Shown: one piece after another, positions 48,245 to 61,757 of the stretch
How the letters are laid out: each line of letters opens with the position of its first letter
How positions within the stretch are numbered: the stretch's first letter is position 1
NCBI RefSeq assembly: GCF_000003855.2
Contig: NW_003101681.1
Location: 6,970,008 to 7,034,007, forward strand
Direction of reading: 5' to 3'
Length of the DNA stretch: 64,000 bases
From: Blastomyces gilchristii SLH14081
Lineage: Eukaryota; Ascomycota; Eurotiomycetes; Onygenales; Ajellomycetaceae
Made by a program: the position numbers and the translations under genes
The notes under the pieces: generated by a model
Seen by the model: only the letters and a program-made list of their open reading frames with translations
Told to the model about the DNA's origin: nothing
Databases searched by the model: none

Positions 48245-48641
48245 AAAAGATGAAGCTCAAAGCAAATCTAGAACTGAAGAGAATAGTTAAGTCAGTAAAC
48301 TTACAACTACAAGCTCAAAAAGAAGAAACTCTCAACTATCTAAATCTTTAAACTTCAATTCTTCAGCTAAATGTAAACAGAATTTGAATTTACAAACTTC
48401 TGTTAAGATTAGAGAATTGAGAAATGACTCGGATGATAAACTAGATATAATACAAGCAGTTGAGATTTCTACTTTTAAAAATAGTTATAATCTACTATCT
48501 GATAATAGTGATTAGATTCTACTCTACTCTCTTTTAGTATGAATATACAATAAAAACAACAAAAAAAGTTTAAAAACTCTTCAAAAATCACATTTATTCA
48601 AAATAATGTGAATAGAAACTCAAATTGTATTTATTCTTATC
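48245..48641 (+). pseudogene. LINE L3, continuation: ORF1 C-terminus and ORF2 start
   Basis: ORF1 resumes after the 16-bp duplication and stops at TAG 48513-48515. ORF2 ATG at 48539, again 23 nt on. Cut at 48641 by the LTR of Gypsy C; the remainder is beyond the window. Confidence 0.9.
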
Positions 48642-48899
48642 TGTAAGAAATCCTGCTTCTCGCGGATTCTTTACTCCTATTTCTATCTCTCGTGTAATCA
48701 ATAGGGCTAGCGGCTCTTGACTACACACAACTATATAGACTGAAGTTCACAAATACTATTCATAACTCAGCTTGAATACTATTATACATTTAACTTCTAC
48801 ATTTTATCTTTCTACTGTGAATACTTCTAGTAGTTAACAGTATATATTATGTCAAGCTGTAAATACCTGAATAATTATCTGTAAGCACTTATTCTTACA
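48642..48899 (+). repeat. 5' LTR of Gypsy C (258 bp)
   Basis: Begins TGTAAGAA and ends TTCTTACA, a perfect inverted 8-bp pair, and sits exactly where LINE L3 is cut. It keeps a little CG/GG near its start (CTCGCGG, AGGGCTAGCGG). Followed by gag after 32 bp. Confidence 0.75.
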
Positions 48900-48931
48900 T
48901 TTCAAGCTCAGTCAGTCAGCAACTGCCTGTT

Positions 48932-50153
48932 ATGACTGAAAGAACTAGAAACTTATATACTTCAATCTCTGTAAATTCTACTGCAGACACTCAGAAGCAG
49001 TTATCTGAATCATGAATAGTCTTCATAAAAGAAGTCTTAGAGAACTTATTAATCACTTATAAGACATTATTCTCTGCATCTGAGACAGAGAAACTCTCTG
49101 CACTCATGAATAAATCAATCTCAGTGAAGAACATTCTAGAGTATCTTCTATGAAACTAAGCTATTTTTCTACAAGAAATGCTTACTATCTGCAAACACTC
49201 TTAAACTGAGTCTCTAGACATAATCTTCAGAGATATCTATGAACTGAAAAGAAACTTTCTTAAGCTGTAATCACTTAAGATCACTTATTAAATCACAATC
49301 AATAAAAGCTTTTATGAGTTTGCATTTGAAATTGACTCATAAGTCTGACTATGTAATATAAAAGATGAAGAAGCTGTTATCTATGTAATAACAGACCTCT
49401 ATTACACTGAAGTCAAGAACTGACTGAATTATTTATAGAATGATTATAAGAGATCTCACTGATCTGTTCTCAAGACCTATCTAGAGAATAAGTTAAGAGA
49501 CTTTATAAGTCAGACAGAGATCATCTGAGCTGCAATCATTAATATTAGAAAAAGAGATAAGAAATCTGATGAAGAGTACTTACAGTGCTTCATGAAATTG
49601 TAATATAAACTGAGATCTGTGAAAACAGAGCTCTGAAACAAGACCTGAATAATGATATTTATAAAGAGACTGAATAAAGACATGTAGAACAAGCTTATTA
49701 AGTAAGACTCTAAGTTCTTGACTCTGAAGAAACTGATAACTCTTATTCACTGCTTACAGATCACTGTGTGAGTCACAGATATACAGAGAGTGAATCATTA
49801 ATCAGCTCTGTAAGAGTCAGAACAACAGAGAACAGATTTATTAGAAAAAGATGATAAGATACAGAGAGATTTGTATCTGACTGCTGAGTAGAGAGAGAGA
49901 GCTTCACAAGCTTCTGTGAATAGAGTGTATAATAGAGAGATTAAGAAAAAGAGACTCTGCTTTATTAATTCTAAATCAGAACATCTTCATACAAACTATC
50001 TGAATAAATCAAAATAGAAATTTGAGAAGTCATGAACAGAGTCAGTAACAGTCTTCTTAAGAGTCTTGAAACTGATATCTGAATCTGTTGCTTCTCTGAT
50101 GAAAATACTTACTTACAGAGAGAGACTGCACTGTAATACTGCTACTCTACAAG
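48932..50153 (+). pseudogene. Gypsy C gag, broken
   Basis: ATG 48932 (MTERTRNLYTSIS…), one frame with TGA/TAA stops up to 50153. Capsid-like sequence (LRDFISQTEI, DEEYLQCFMKL). A damaged CCHC knuckle near 49958 has the second and last Cys replaced by Asn and Tyr. Cut by Gypsy B2. Confidence 0.75.
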
Positions 50154-50337
50154 TGTGGTTCGGAAGAACATACGACCGTCGGATAATAACGCGGCCGCTT
50201 CCGAACTACTAGCGTACGCGTACAAGTGTAAAGGGGCCATAGCAGCTGCTAATTAAATTAGTGTATGATATTACAATATATAAGAAGCCAGCATACGCCT
50301 GTAATTGTACACTGGCTTAAGCAATCTTTGAATCACA
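50154..50337 (+). repeat. 5' LTR of Gypsy B2
   Basis: TGTGGTTCGG…GAATCACA, 184 bp, with intact GCGGCCGC and GTACGCGTAC. PBS TGATAGCA follows at 50340-50347. Confidence 0.93.
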
Positions 50338-50346
50338 TCTGATAGC

Positions 50347-50652
50347 ATGTCTAAAAACCAGTGAGAAGTGCAGGCTTCTCCAGGACATGATAATTCTATC
50401 TATGAAGTGATTCATAGTTATCATGTCAGTGTGATTCTAGAACATCTCAAAAGATAGTATATGAAGAGCAGTGAGTGAAAGAGCATCTGATTGATGCTGC
50501 TTCACTTGTTGAGGAAAAACTTCACACCCAGGCAAATGCCATGTATGCGAATAGATGAGATGTGAGAAAAGGAATGAGAGTGATGAATCAGATTCAAAGA
50601 AGACTGCTCTTCATTCAAAGAAATAAAAGAGAGAGTGGCCATCACTGAAGTT
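50347..50652 (+). pseudogene. Gypsy B2 leader ORF, frameshifted
   Basis: Counterpart of the B1 leader ORF: MSKN…, HVSVILEHLK, then one A is missing near 50450. The rest (EEKLHTQANAMYANR, MNQIQRRLLF) continues in another frame. Ends before a variable ATAGTGATATA repeat (50690-50750). Confidence 0.5.
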
Positions 50653-50771
50653 GTACAATGATAACAGAAATCATATAACAATATAGTGATAGAATGATAT
50701 AGTGATATAATAATACAGTGATATAGTAATATAATAATAGACATTGTACAATCAATAAGAAAATCACTGAA

Positions 50772-52033
50772 ATGAATATCTTCTCTAGTTAATATGAACA
50801 ACACTCTTCTCTGCTATCTGAACTGAAAGATATGCAGAACCTCTTAGAGGGTTTACTTGAAGCAGTAAGAAAAACAGCTGAAACTGCTGAATCAGAATCA
50901 AAGCTCTGTACACATATGAGAATTCTAAACAAGATTGAGGTCTTGTGTACACAGTGACAGGCTGAGATGAAAGTCAAACAACAATTGACATTCACTGTGA
51001 ATCAAGCATTCACTATGAAGAGCTTTGCTGACACAATCATCATCATCAATAAGAATAGAGAAAACCAGATCTTAGGCCTGCAGCAGAAGATTGAACATTT
51101 ACACAGACAGACAACTACACTGAATCTGAAGATTTCATCACAATTGTTCATAATCTCTTCAGAAGTGTACACATCATCAGAGATCACTGCACAGAATAAG
51201 AATCTGAGCATGAAATATATCAAACTGAGAGATCTGTCAGAGTCACTAAGCTTTAATAGTGACTGAAAAAATGATGCTGCAATCAGCTGGCTAAATCAGA
51301 TGTAATTATATTATTGAATTAAATATGAACTTACAGACAGATAGTTAACAGAATTTCAACAAGTCTTAAAATCTGCTGCATTTCTATATGAAAAAGTGAA
51401 GTCATTATAAATGACTGATGAAAAGATGAATCTCACAGATCTGAAGTGATATTCATTTCTACAAACATAAAATAAGTTTTTCAAATGAATCTTGCATAAC
51501 TTTGAGAAAGTGAATATATGAGACAAGTATTACAAACACTTCACTGAGTGTAGATAAGTGAGTGATCTTACATCATACTTCACACACTTCAGCTTATACT
51601 ATCTCATGTTAAATGAAGAGCTTTCAATACTATTCTGTTTACAGATCTTCATTTATCATATGATCTTACATCTGAGTTGAGAGTGAAATGAAAATGCTTA
51701 ACCTTGTAATCAGATATAATAAAAGAAGCATACAACATTCTTATTATATGAGAATAAGTGAGTTAATTATGACAGAAAATACTGCAATTGAGTATGTCTC
51801 AGTGAAGAATGAGTAATCAGACTTCTATGATATAAGTCATATATCTGAATGCAATAAATCTAGATCTGAATATTATTACTAAAGCACTGAATTCTCTGAA
51901 AAAGAGATCTTCTAAGTGAAAATCTTGATATTATGAGTATTGAGCTTACTTCAACTGTAGATATCAAAATCATGATACAAAAGATTGCACTCAGTGTGCA
52001 CAGTCAAGAGAAGTAAGAGAGTTAAAAAACTAG
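50772..52033 (+). pseudogene. Gypsy B2 gag, broken
   Basis: ATG 50772 (MNIFSS…). Coiled-coil and capsid-like sequence as in B1. At least one indel puts the knuckle (51947-51988; first Cys now Tyr: YFNC…NHDTKDC) in another frame than the start. Ends TTA AAA AAC TAG. Confidence 0.82.
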
Positions 52034-52083
52034 CAGGATCAGTGAGCTTGAAGACACTCACTGATATTCTATGAAAAGTCTTC
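52022..52083 (+). promoter_or_regulatory. -1 ribosomal frameshift signal of Gypsy B2
   Basis: A AAA AAC at 52024-52030, UAG 52031-52033, 7-nt spacer, stem ATCAGTGAG (52038-52046) with CTCACTGAT (52057-52065). Loop GAAGAC (52050-52055) is perfectly complementary to GTCTTC (52078-52083). Pol is in the -1 frame relative to the local gag frame, as in B1. Confidence 0.85.
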
Positions 52084-55000
52084 AAAGTGAAAGAGATGCT
52101 CATATTAGATGATTCTCTGAATTCTGTGAATATAAAGAAGAAGCAGACTTCTGAATGAGATGCAGACAAGAATGATGAAGTGAACACTCATCTCAATATC
52201 TTGAGACCTGAAATGTTAATGTATAGAGGGTACTTGAGTAAGAATTGAAAGATGACTGCAAAAGTGTTAGTGAACACAGAAGCTTCTACATAATATATTG
52301 ATGATTATATGATTTGAAGATTGAAAGAGATCTGCTGAGTGAAGAATCTCTGATATATAAGATTATCTGATAACTGATATTTAATATCATCTGTAAGAGT
52401 AAGAGTTCTCTTGCACTTTGAAGAATGATCTTGCTATATTTGAGTGTGAGAGCTGCAGAATGTGAAATATGACCTTATTCTTGAACTTGATTGATTTCAA
52501 AGATTCAATTCACAGATTCAATGGCATACATGCTATATACAGTTGACTGATAGGAAGAAAATGATTCATACAATTCTATCAACTGATATGAGAAGGACAT
52601 TTCACATCTCTGATATAGAAGGATTAAATCTGCTTACATATCAACAAGCAAAGAGAATGATTTGCAAGATCTCATCTGAAAGCATTCTGTATATCATACA
52701 GAACCCGGAAGTGGAGAAAATCAAGATAAAAGATATGTGAGAGAATAAGTGTATGAAGAAGCTTCTGAAGAAGCATGAGAAGGTCTTCTGAACAGATCTT
52801 TCATCAGAATTGCTGCCAGAATGAGGATTTGTACATGAGATTGATATGAGAGACATAAAATCAGTCAATCAGAATGTGTACCTCCTGTCACAGACACATC
52901 TCAAAGAACAGAAGCATCAGATCACTGATCTTCTAGAATGTGATCTCATATAACTCTCATCAAGCATGTGAGGCTTTTCAGTCCTATTTATGAAAAAGAT
53001 GAGTGAGAAGTGACAAATGTGTATCAATTATCAAACACTCAATAAGCTTACAATCAAGAATGAATATTCACTGTTATGAATTCAACAACAGTTGAATACA
53101 GTTAAAATCACCTGATATCTATCAAAGATCAATCTTCTCTCAGAATACTGATAGATCTGTGTAGATAAACTGTCAGTCTCACAAATCATATTTAATATAC
53201 AATGAGAGAAGTTTGAATTCCTGATAATGTCATTTAATCTGATAAATATGTTCACTATCTTTCAAATGATGATGAATATAATTCTTTATAAACAGAATGA
53301 AACCTCATGTCTCATATACCTTGATGACATTCTAGTCTTTTCAAACTTATATAATGAATATCTGAAGTATCTTGATGAAGTGCTTATAACTCTGACAGAG
53401 CATAAGCTCTATATCAAATCAATCAAGTGTGTGTTTGAAACAGAAGAGTTGAAGTTTGTAGAATATGTAGTAAGTGATGACTGTATATCCCTCATTCTGA
53501 AGAAATTGAATGTTATAGTGAATTAACTGCAGCTGAAAAATGTACATTATGTATAACAGTTTCTTGAGTTAGTCTCATACTACTGCAGATTCATCAAGGA
53601 TTTCACATGAATATCTGCATCACTCTCAGATCTCTTAAGAGAAACAGATACAAATCTGTGAAAGAAGAAGTTTTATTCAATTATCTGAAATACCGCGTGT
53701 GAAGAGGCTTTTCTCACACTGAGAAAATATGTAATAACATTCTCAGTGCTTATTCAATCAGATTGTGATAAATCTTTCTACATTGAGATAGATGTATTCA
53801 AATAAGCTATCAGAGACACTCTTCTACAGATGAGTAAGAACAGTAAGCTGTATCTGATGACATATAATGATAGAAAACTATCAGATGCTGAGCTCAATTA
53901 CTCAGTGTATGAAAAGAAATTACTAGCAATCAAGCATGCACTGATGTTATGAAATAGATATATTGATAACAGACATACAACAACAGTGATCACAGATCAT
54001 GAAAGTCTTATCTATCTATAATTGATAATAAAACCTTTCAAATACTTAGTACATTGAATCTCAGAGTTCTAAGCATACAATCTTCATATTAAATACTGAA
54101 AGAAATCAGATGCTGTAATATCTGATATAATCAGTCACAGACCTGATTTCATGAGTGAGAGTTCTGTAAATCAGGTATAAGAAATGGTCATGTTAAACAC
54201 ACTGAGAGAATGCAAGGAATCAGAATGAGTGAATATCATGATCTCTCACTTGAAGAATGATAAGATGTCAGATAACAAGCATCTCATAAAAGTAGTAGAA
54301 GAGATACTTTTGAACTTCAAGCTGAGGAAATTGAAAAATGATGTTGTGCTTTACTGTGATCTAGAATACATAGAAGCTCTCTATCTAGAATCTTCATTTA
54401 GACATGACTTAGTGACTTATATGCATAAGGAATTCAGTCACTTAGAAAGCTCTGAACTTATGAGTATACTCAAATCAAGAGCATACTGACCAAGCATGAC
54501 TGAGAACATTCAGATATATGCTCATGAGTGCTCAAATTATCAGGTCATGAAAGAATCTAAGAAAGAGTTAGAATGTGAGAAAGTATAATATCAGATAAAG
54601 TGTATAATACAACTGTTTAAACAATGAGAAGTGAATCTTATAGACATATTGTCATGAATATCAAATGAAAATTGATGAATAATCACTGCTATTAATTATG
54701 CTACTGACTGGCCAGTTATGAAAGCAGTTTCCGAGATGATAGAGAAGATGATGATGAAGTTTCTATATAATGAGATCTATATCAACTATGGAATACTGTA
54801 TGAGATTCTAACTGATAACAGTGCAAACCTTGTAGAAGAAGTAGTGAGACATTTCATAAGTCAGTTACAGACAAGACATTGTAGAACAATGTTATATCAT
54901 CTGTGAATGAATAGAAAGATAAAACACTTGAATGAAATCTTGAGCAACATGCTGATGAAATATTTAGTGAGCAAGCCTATGAGACTATGAGATGAATATC

Positions 55001-56055
55001 TCAGGCAGGCACTATTGATCACACAGATTCAACAGTATGCAGTCTTCAAGCATTTATCATTCTACCTGTTGTATGAATTGCATCTGCACATCCTGAAGAA
55101 TGCTTTGAAAAAGGTGAGAGAGGAAACAGCAGCTGCAGATGCAACAGTCACAGATATAACAGTTGCAGACACAGAACCAAGATTGAAAGAGATCAGTCAT
55201 GCACATATAAAAGCTAACAAGTTACTCCTGAACTGAGCAATTCAATCAAAAAGAATATGAGACTCACTTATTAAGAAATTGAGTCTCAAGATGAGAATGT
55301 GAGTTCTTGTATATAATGAGAGTTCTGAGAAGTTTTAATCTAGATAATTTGAGTTATATAAGATACTCAAATCACATTCTCTGAGAATGTACACATTGAA
55401 AGAATCAGAGAGACAGATCTTATACAACTTAATTAATAATTTATAACTTATAAAAGCAAAGATGCAAGATCTGAGCAGATTATAATCATTCACAGCACTA
55501 TTATCAGTGTTGAAAAAGAAGAAACTTATAATTGAAAAGTCTTACAAAGTAAGAGAAATCATAGACACTTATGAATCAGATAATCTCACTTATTTCAATC
55601 TTTTCACAATTATAAGAAAAGAATGAGAAGAAATGAAGAAATCAGATGAACATCACACTTCAATAAGTGATAAGACTGTAGCTGATTGTATGATAATGTA
55701 CTGCAGACAGTAAGTATAATGTGACAAAGAGGGCTCTCAAAGCAGCAGACTTGCATGTGAATCAGATTGCAGAAGAAAAAGAAATTCAGAGTTGAATTTA
55801 ACTGTTTACATCAGTTCAATCACAGAGATTATAGAGAATGAACTATCTGAAACATCTGCAGACATGTGAGATCAAGTCATCTCAATTCCTGAAAATGCTC
55901 AGAGATTAGATGAGGTTAGTTTTAATAAGCTGTTCACTGTAGTGATCTGAGCAGGTGAAGAGAGACAGTATAATATATGAGACAGAATCATAAAGATGAA
56001 AGCTGCTGAATCTAGTCACTGAATACTGTATTATATAGAGATCATGTAAGAGTAG
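52030..56055 (+). pseudogene. Gypsy B2 pol, broken
   Basis: About 1341 codons in one frame. Protease region near 52270 (LVNTEAST). RT with the catalytic motif still intact (IYLDDILVFS near 53315), RNase H (EKKLLAIKHA), integrase HHCC and core (AINYA near 54690, ILTDNS near 54810). It is 51 nt shorter than B1, mainly in the Ala/Val-rich stretch (55120-55190). Confidence 0.9.
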
Positions 56056-56237
56056 TGACTAGTAGATAAAGAAAAAGTGTAAGAAAAGAAAAGAGATAAT
56101 GAATTGATCATCAACTATAAGAGTTAACTGTAAAAAGAGAAATATTATTATACATATCTTATTCATTTTCATACATCACACATTTAATCTATTTCCAACA
56201 TCACATTATCTGAAAAACATTAAAAACAAAGAAAATC

Positions 56238-56643
56238 TTAAAACTCAAGATCTGCAAGGAATTCAAGAGCTGCAAGCTGCTCTTGTAATAACACTGTATA
56301 TATCTCTGATTTCTCTACTGCTCTGCATACAACATTAATGTCATTTATTGCAATATTGACTGGAATGTCAATATAGAAATGCACATGCATATGCATAGAG
56401 AAATTGAAGAAGAGTGCAGGATCTGCAGGAACAGGAGCCAGGGCAGAGAGAACAGAGGCGGAAGAAACAGAAGAAGAAGGCACAGGACTGGATGAACAAT
56501 GACGAGAGCCACCCGGGACTGAATGCTTATGACCCGGTGTGCGCACAACCTTCCCCGCAGAGAAGGGAGAGAAAGTGATGAGAGAAGCTTGAGAGCAGAA
56601 GAGAGTAGTCTCAGCGGCGTTGTCATCTTGAATGAGATAGTGG
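56238..56643 (-). pseudogene. Remnant of the antisense gene in Gypsy B2
   Basis: Only the 3' part remains: Ser-rich (RHCSSSPVPSSSVSSASVLS), ALFFNFSMHMHVHFYIDIP, AINDINVVCRAVEK and C-terminal VLLQEQLAALEFLADLEF, stop at 56238. This copy is better preserved than B1 here and shows the C-terminal helix. The N-terminal and cysteine-rich parts are deleted. Confidence 0.6.
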
Positions 56644-56865
56644 TGTTCAATGATGATGATGATGAAGAAGATGATTGAAGAATGAGAAAAGTTAGTGAAT
56701 GAGTGATGTAATATAGTGAAAGTTTCTTTGTGATTGTGTACACAGAATGCTAGCTGAATCAGAGATAGATCACATAATTGTGAAACACTAGTGGCAAGCT
56801 AATCCGCATGAAGCTAGGGTGTATGATATAGTCACATGAGCGTGACTGAATCTGATGAGAAAGGA

Positions 56866-57049
56866 TGTGGTTTAGAAGAATGTACAACTGTCAGATAATA
56901 ATGCAGCCGCTTCTGAACTACTAGCATATGTGTACAAGTGTAAAGGGGCCTAAGCAGCCGCTAATTAAATTAGCGTACGATATTACAATATATAAGAAGC
57001 CGGCGTACGCCTGTAATTGTACACTGGCTTAAGCAATCTTTGAATCACA
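56866..57049 (+). repeat. 3' LTR of Gypsy B2
   Basis: TGTGGTTTAG…GAATCACA, 184 bp, preceded by the purine tract GAGAAAGGA. Followed by the CAAG duplication. Confidence 0.93.
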
Positions 57050-57400
57050 CAAGTATGATAAGTATTGATGAACTCAGAATCCCAGGTCACTGTAGTGTTT
57101 CTAAAGCTTGTGAAGTGAATAAGATGAAAGATGAAAACTGAGAACCTGCTCTTATAATAAGCAGAGTATGAGAACTCAGACCTGAGAGCTGAGAAACTTA
57201 TAAGAGTTATCTTTGAATTGCAAGATCTCTCTGAAATCTGAAGAAGATTTACAGAAACTGTGATTATCACAGATATCACAGATAATATGTATTTAAGACT
57301 TGTATAACTTCAAAGACATAATCTATATATAGCTGTCTGTGAGTCAGGTTTATACTTCTGATCAGTGTTAACAGACTTACTTATGAAGATAGAATCAGTT
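57050..57400 (+). pseudogene. Gypsy C, middle piece (between B2 and LINE M2)
   Basis: Continues the Gypsy C frame after the CAAG duplication (fragments ENSDLRAEKLIRVIFELQDL and DLLMKIES) and joins 62592 after LINE M2. Probably the protease-RT linker; no catalytic motif recognised. Confidence 0.6.
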
Positions 57401-57771
57401 ATTATTATTATTATTATTCTTCAATTATAGATGTATGCAGTCAGAGACTATGACATCTACCTGAGAACTTTAGTTCTCAGGGTTTTTTCTATGTCTGTAA
57501 AGTTAACTATTGTACATTCATCAATTTCAGATATGCAAAATCAGAAAATTCCAGCTCAGAATACAAAAACTGTTTACAAATTGCAGTGTTTTAACATCTT
57601 TTGATACTTTGAAATCATTTGACAATATCATGACAAAAGAAAAGAGAACACAGTCTTAAAGATAGACACATTCAATAGATAGACAGAAAGAAATTTAAAG
57701 AAAAAGATAAAATAAAGAAAGACTGTAACAAAACAAATTATTAAAAGAGAGTGTATAGCTGTTTTAACAGA

Positions 57772-60700
57772 CTATATCTGATTGATTTCTTCCTCTTCAT
57801 ATTCAGATAATTCTGAATTTAGCCATTTTCTTGTAGCTGCTCTAGTTTCTGATAGAAAGTCTATTAAGTATTTAATTCCTGTCTCAGTTGAGAATAAGAA
57901 TCTCATATTTAATTGATTTAGATCATACTTCTCTTTCAATCTGGCTCTGAGACTATTGTATAATGCACAGTGCATTATAATATACTCAGGGTTCTCATTT
58001 GTATTGCAAAATGAGCATTCTATTGAGTCAAATCTATCATCAAATCTTTGTATATAAGATTTGAAATAGCCATGTCCTAGTTTCAGCTGTATTATAGATG
58101 AGAATATTTTCTTTTTACATTTAATTGAACAAGATTTCCACTTGGGTTTTGTTTCAAATCTTGAATAATGTATACTCTTCTTTTGTTTCTGCCAGCTTTC
58201 ATTTCACTTGTCTAAACAAGATTCTTTTATTTTTCTCTTTATAAAAGACCAGGACACAATTTTTTGAATAGATCTGCTTAATTCTGCACCCTTTTTTGCA
58301 GCTGAATCAGCCAATTCATTGCCATGAATATTCATATGAGCAGGAACCCAGTGCAGATGAATTCTCAGCTTTGATGTTCTTCTCTTGTGAATTTTTAAAA
58401 CAGAGTTTAAGATCAGTTCAAGATTCATTTGATCATTATGAATCTGACTATTTCTAAGTCTTTTCAAAGCAGCTTGACTATCAGAGAATATCCATGCCTC
58501 TTTCAAACAATTTCCTCTTTTATGAGATTTTATTTCAATAAGTTTGAAAGCTTTCACTATTGCAAATAGTTCAGCATCAAAGACTTCACATTCAGAGCCT
58601 AGATTCCAGAAATCTGAGATAAAATTAATATTATCTTCAGTATAAGCAATGCCTGCGCCTAATCTATTCAAGTTCTCATTTTTTGAGCCATCTGAATAAA
58701 TCAGAATAGAGTCTTTTATATTGATTGTAGAAATTCTCTTCAAATGCTGTTCATATTCTTTCTCTTTTGATAGTTCACTTATTTATAAGTCTATAAGCAA
58801 TTCAAGCTTTTTTCTTCAGAGAGATAACTTCTCATGATCAACTTTTTCAACATTTAAAGAAGAAAATTGATTTTTAATCAGAGAGCATAGTCTGTACAGT
58901 TGAGAAGGCATTTTCTTTGAAGAATTATTTTCATTTCAATCAAGAAATCTATTTCAATCCAGTTCATTTCCAGAGTTAATTGATGAAAATGAAGAAGAGA
59001 CTCTTTCTCTGATTATATGATTTGAGCTCATCTTTACAACTCTCAGAGCATAGTTCATACAGGCCTTTTCAAATCTAATAGCAGGAGAAGGAATTGAAGC
59101 TTCAATTTCCATTGCTTTAATAGAAGATGATTTGAATGCTCCCAGAATTCTTCTCAAGACTCTGTTTTGCAGACTTTGAAAGAGTTCAGTGAAATTCCCT
59201 TGATTATTCCATCAAACTTGAACTCCATAATCAGCTACTGATGTAATACAGGCTATATATAACTGTCTCATAGCCTGGAAGAATAGACCCCTCTCTGTAT
59301 TTGATAGTCTGTTTATGTTGTTCAATAGTCTTTCTGCCTTGATAGTTCTTTGTTGAATGTGATATTTAAAATTCAACTTGGAGTTTAATCATACTTCTAA
59401 TCATTTGACATTTACACTGAGTTTAATCTCTCTATTTAAAAGAGTTAGAGATAGTTCTTTCTCATTGAATCTAGAAAAGAAATGAATTAACTCAGTTTTA
59501 TCCATATCAAATTGAATTTGATTGATATCTGCTCTAACAAAGATTTCCTTTGCAGCTTCTTCAATTACTTTCAAATTCTCTTTGATAGTTTTTGAGCTGT
59601 AGACTAGATCAATATCATCCACATAACTCGAAGATCACACTATTCTCATATTTCTATTCTTGAATAGATATGCAGTGTATATTGCAAATAAAATGGGTGA
59701 GATTGAAGATCCCTGTGATACTCCTATTTTTATCTCAGTCTTGTCTTATTTCATTCCATCAAAGAAGAGTTGTATAATTCTTTTAGACATAAAACAGTTA
59801 ACTCATTTTATTAGAGAAAGTGGCAGTTTTAATATCTTCAATGTCTGAATTAACTTTGACTTTGAAACATGATCAAATGCTCCTTTTATATCAATAAAAA
59901 CTGCAGTTGAGACCAGATCCTCATGCTTTGCTATTTGAATATCATGAACAACTGAGAGAACAGTGTCAATTGCAGAACACTGTTTTCTACCTCTCATTTA
60001 TTCACTGAATAAAAGAGAATCACCTATAGAGCTTATAAAAAATAGTCAAGTAGCTATTATCTTTTCTAAAACCTTTTCTAGGCAGTTCAATAGAGATATT
60101 ACTCTATATGACTTAGGAATTGAAGTTTTTCTATTAGGTTTTGCAAGAATCACTCCAGTGGCTTCTCTCCAGCATTCAGGATGATATCCATTTTTCAAGA
60201 GATTGAAAAAGAGCTCAAAATATTCATTCTTTAAGTAGGAATATGTATTTTGAATAATCAAGTGATTAATTGAATCAGGACCTGCAGCAGTTTTAACAGA
60301 ACTTGAGAAGATAGCTGACTCTAATTCATCTTGTGTAAGATCAGGCCATTCCCAGTCATTTTCATCAATGTAGTTGAGAAGTGATATATTCTCTTCCTCT
60401 GAATCTGAATCTGAATCTGGTGAGTTCTGAAAGAGAATTCTCATGAAAGCTTGACATTTTTCCTCAAAAGAGTTTACTGTATATGATTCATTCTGAAACT
60501 CATATTCTAGAGCTGGAAGTTTTGCTACACTTCTTGTTTTAGTATAGTTAAAAGCTTTAAAAACTTCCTTCTCTTGTGCTTCTTCAAGAAATTTATTCCA
60601 GCAGTCTGTTTTAGCTCTTTTAATATCTGAAAAATACTCATTTCTGACAGCTTTGAACTCTTCATCAGATATTACATCATTCTTTCAATCTCTTCTAGCA

Positions 60701-61734
60701 GTAGCTAATTCTTTTCTTTTAGATGAGATATTCTCATTTCATCAAGATTTTGAATACTCAGAAGATTTTCTTTTTAAAATATTATCTCTAACACTTGTTA
60801 GAATAATAGATGTAATAAGCTTCACTCTATTCTCAAGCATTTCATTTGAGATATCTTGACCAGAATTCCAATATAGCTCATTCTGTCTTTCAGATTTTAA
60901 CAGTTTTATGCTTTCTTCAACTGCTTTTCAATCAGCTTTTTCAAAGTTATACTGATTAGAGAGAAGAGGATTTTCACTCATTTGTTTTTCACTCAGTTCA
61001 ATATCAAATTGAATAATCTCATGACCTGATCCTGATGTCTCATTTGAATCAATAAACCAGTTTACAAGTCTTCTTTTCATTAGATTTTGTGACATGAATA
61101 TTAGATCTATAATAGACTTCTGTTTCATGCCTTTTCTAAAGAATGTTTGTTGATCAGACTTATTAACCAAATCTATTGAATGCTCAAAGGTCCATTCAAC
61201 CAGATTATCAGCTCTCACTGCTCTCTTGCATTCTGAATTTCATCAGGGATGATGTGCATTGAAATCTCCTGCAATTATAGAGTTTCTTGATGAAGTTATG
61301 TTCAGAAATCCTCTATCAATTGTTCAGATATTGTTATTTTCCTTCAATGACTTTTCATTATAGATATTTATGAGCTGTATAGTATCAAACTCATTTTCTT
61401 TATCTATAATATCACCCACCAGAATATCAGGGTCAGACATGATATCAAATCTTAGATTAAATTGATATCTTGATCTCTTTCTTTCATAGATCACTACTCT
61501 TGACTTTATCTCAGACTTTTGAGGTAAAAAGCAGTAGTAGCTTGAATGAGAAATGATGTATTTTTGCTCAGCATCAAAATTCGGCTCCTGAAGCAGTATA
61601 AAATCAACTTTTTGTTCAAATGCAATTTGAAGACAAGAATAAATGCAATTTGAGTTTCTATCCACATTATTTTGAATAAATGTGATTTTTGAAGAGTTTT
61701 TAAACTTTTTTTGTTGTTTTTGTTGTATATTCAT
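57772..61734 (-). pseudogene. LINE M2 ORF2 (APE endonuclease, RT, RNase H, CCHC)
   Basis: ATG 61734 to stop 57772: 1320 codons, all eight long fragments in one frame. Endonuclease FIQNNVDRN, LLQEPNF, SGSGHEIIQFDI. RT FIDIKGAFDHV (near 59895) and YVDDIDLVYSS (near 59615), catalytic pair intact. RNase H complete in the 179-residue open stretch 58743-58204 (YSDGSKN, DAELFAIV, FSDSQAALK, HGNELADSA). C-terminal CSFCNTNENPEYIIMHC. It is 12 nt shorter than L2 because of two fewer Asp-Ser repeat units. Confidence 0.93.
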
Positions 61735-61757
61735 ACTAAAAGAGAGTAGAGAAGAAT

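Larger units (their letters stand above)
50154..57049 (+). mobile_element. Gypsy B2, LTR retrotransposon with both LTRs (6896 bp)
   Basis: Second copy of family B, inserted in Gypsy C with 4-bp duplication CAAG (50150-50153 and 57050-57053). LTRs of 184 bp. Same order as B1 (PBS, leader ORF, gag, frameshift signal, pol, antisense remnant, polypurine tract), but about 1.38 kb of the antisense gene region is missing. Confidence 0.94.
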
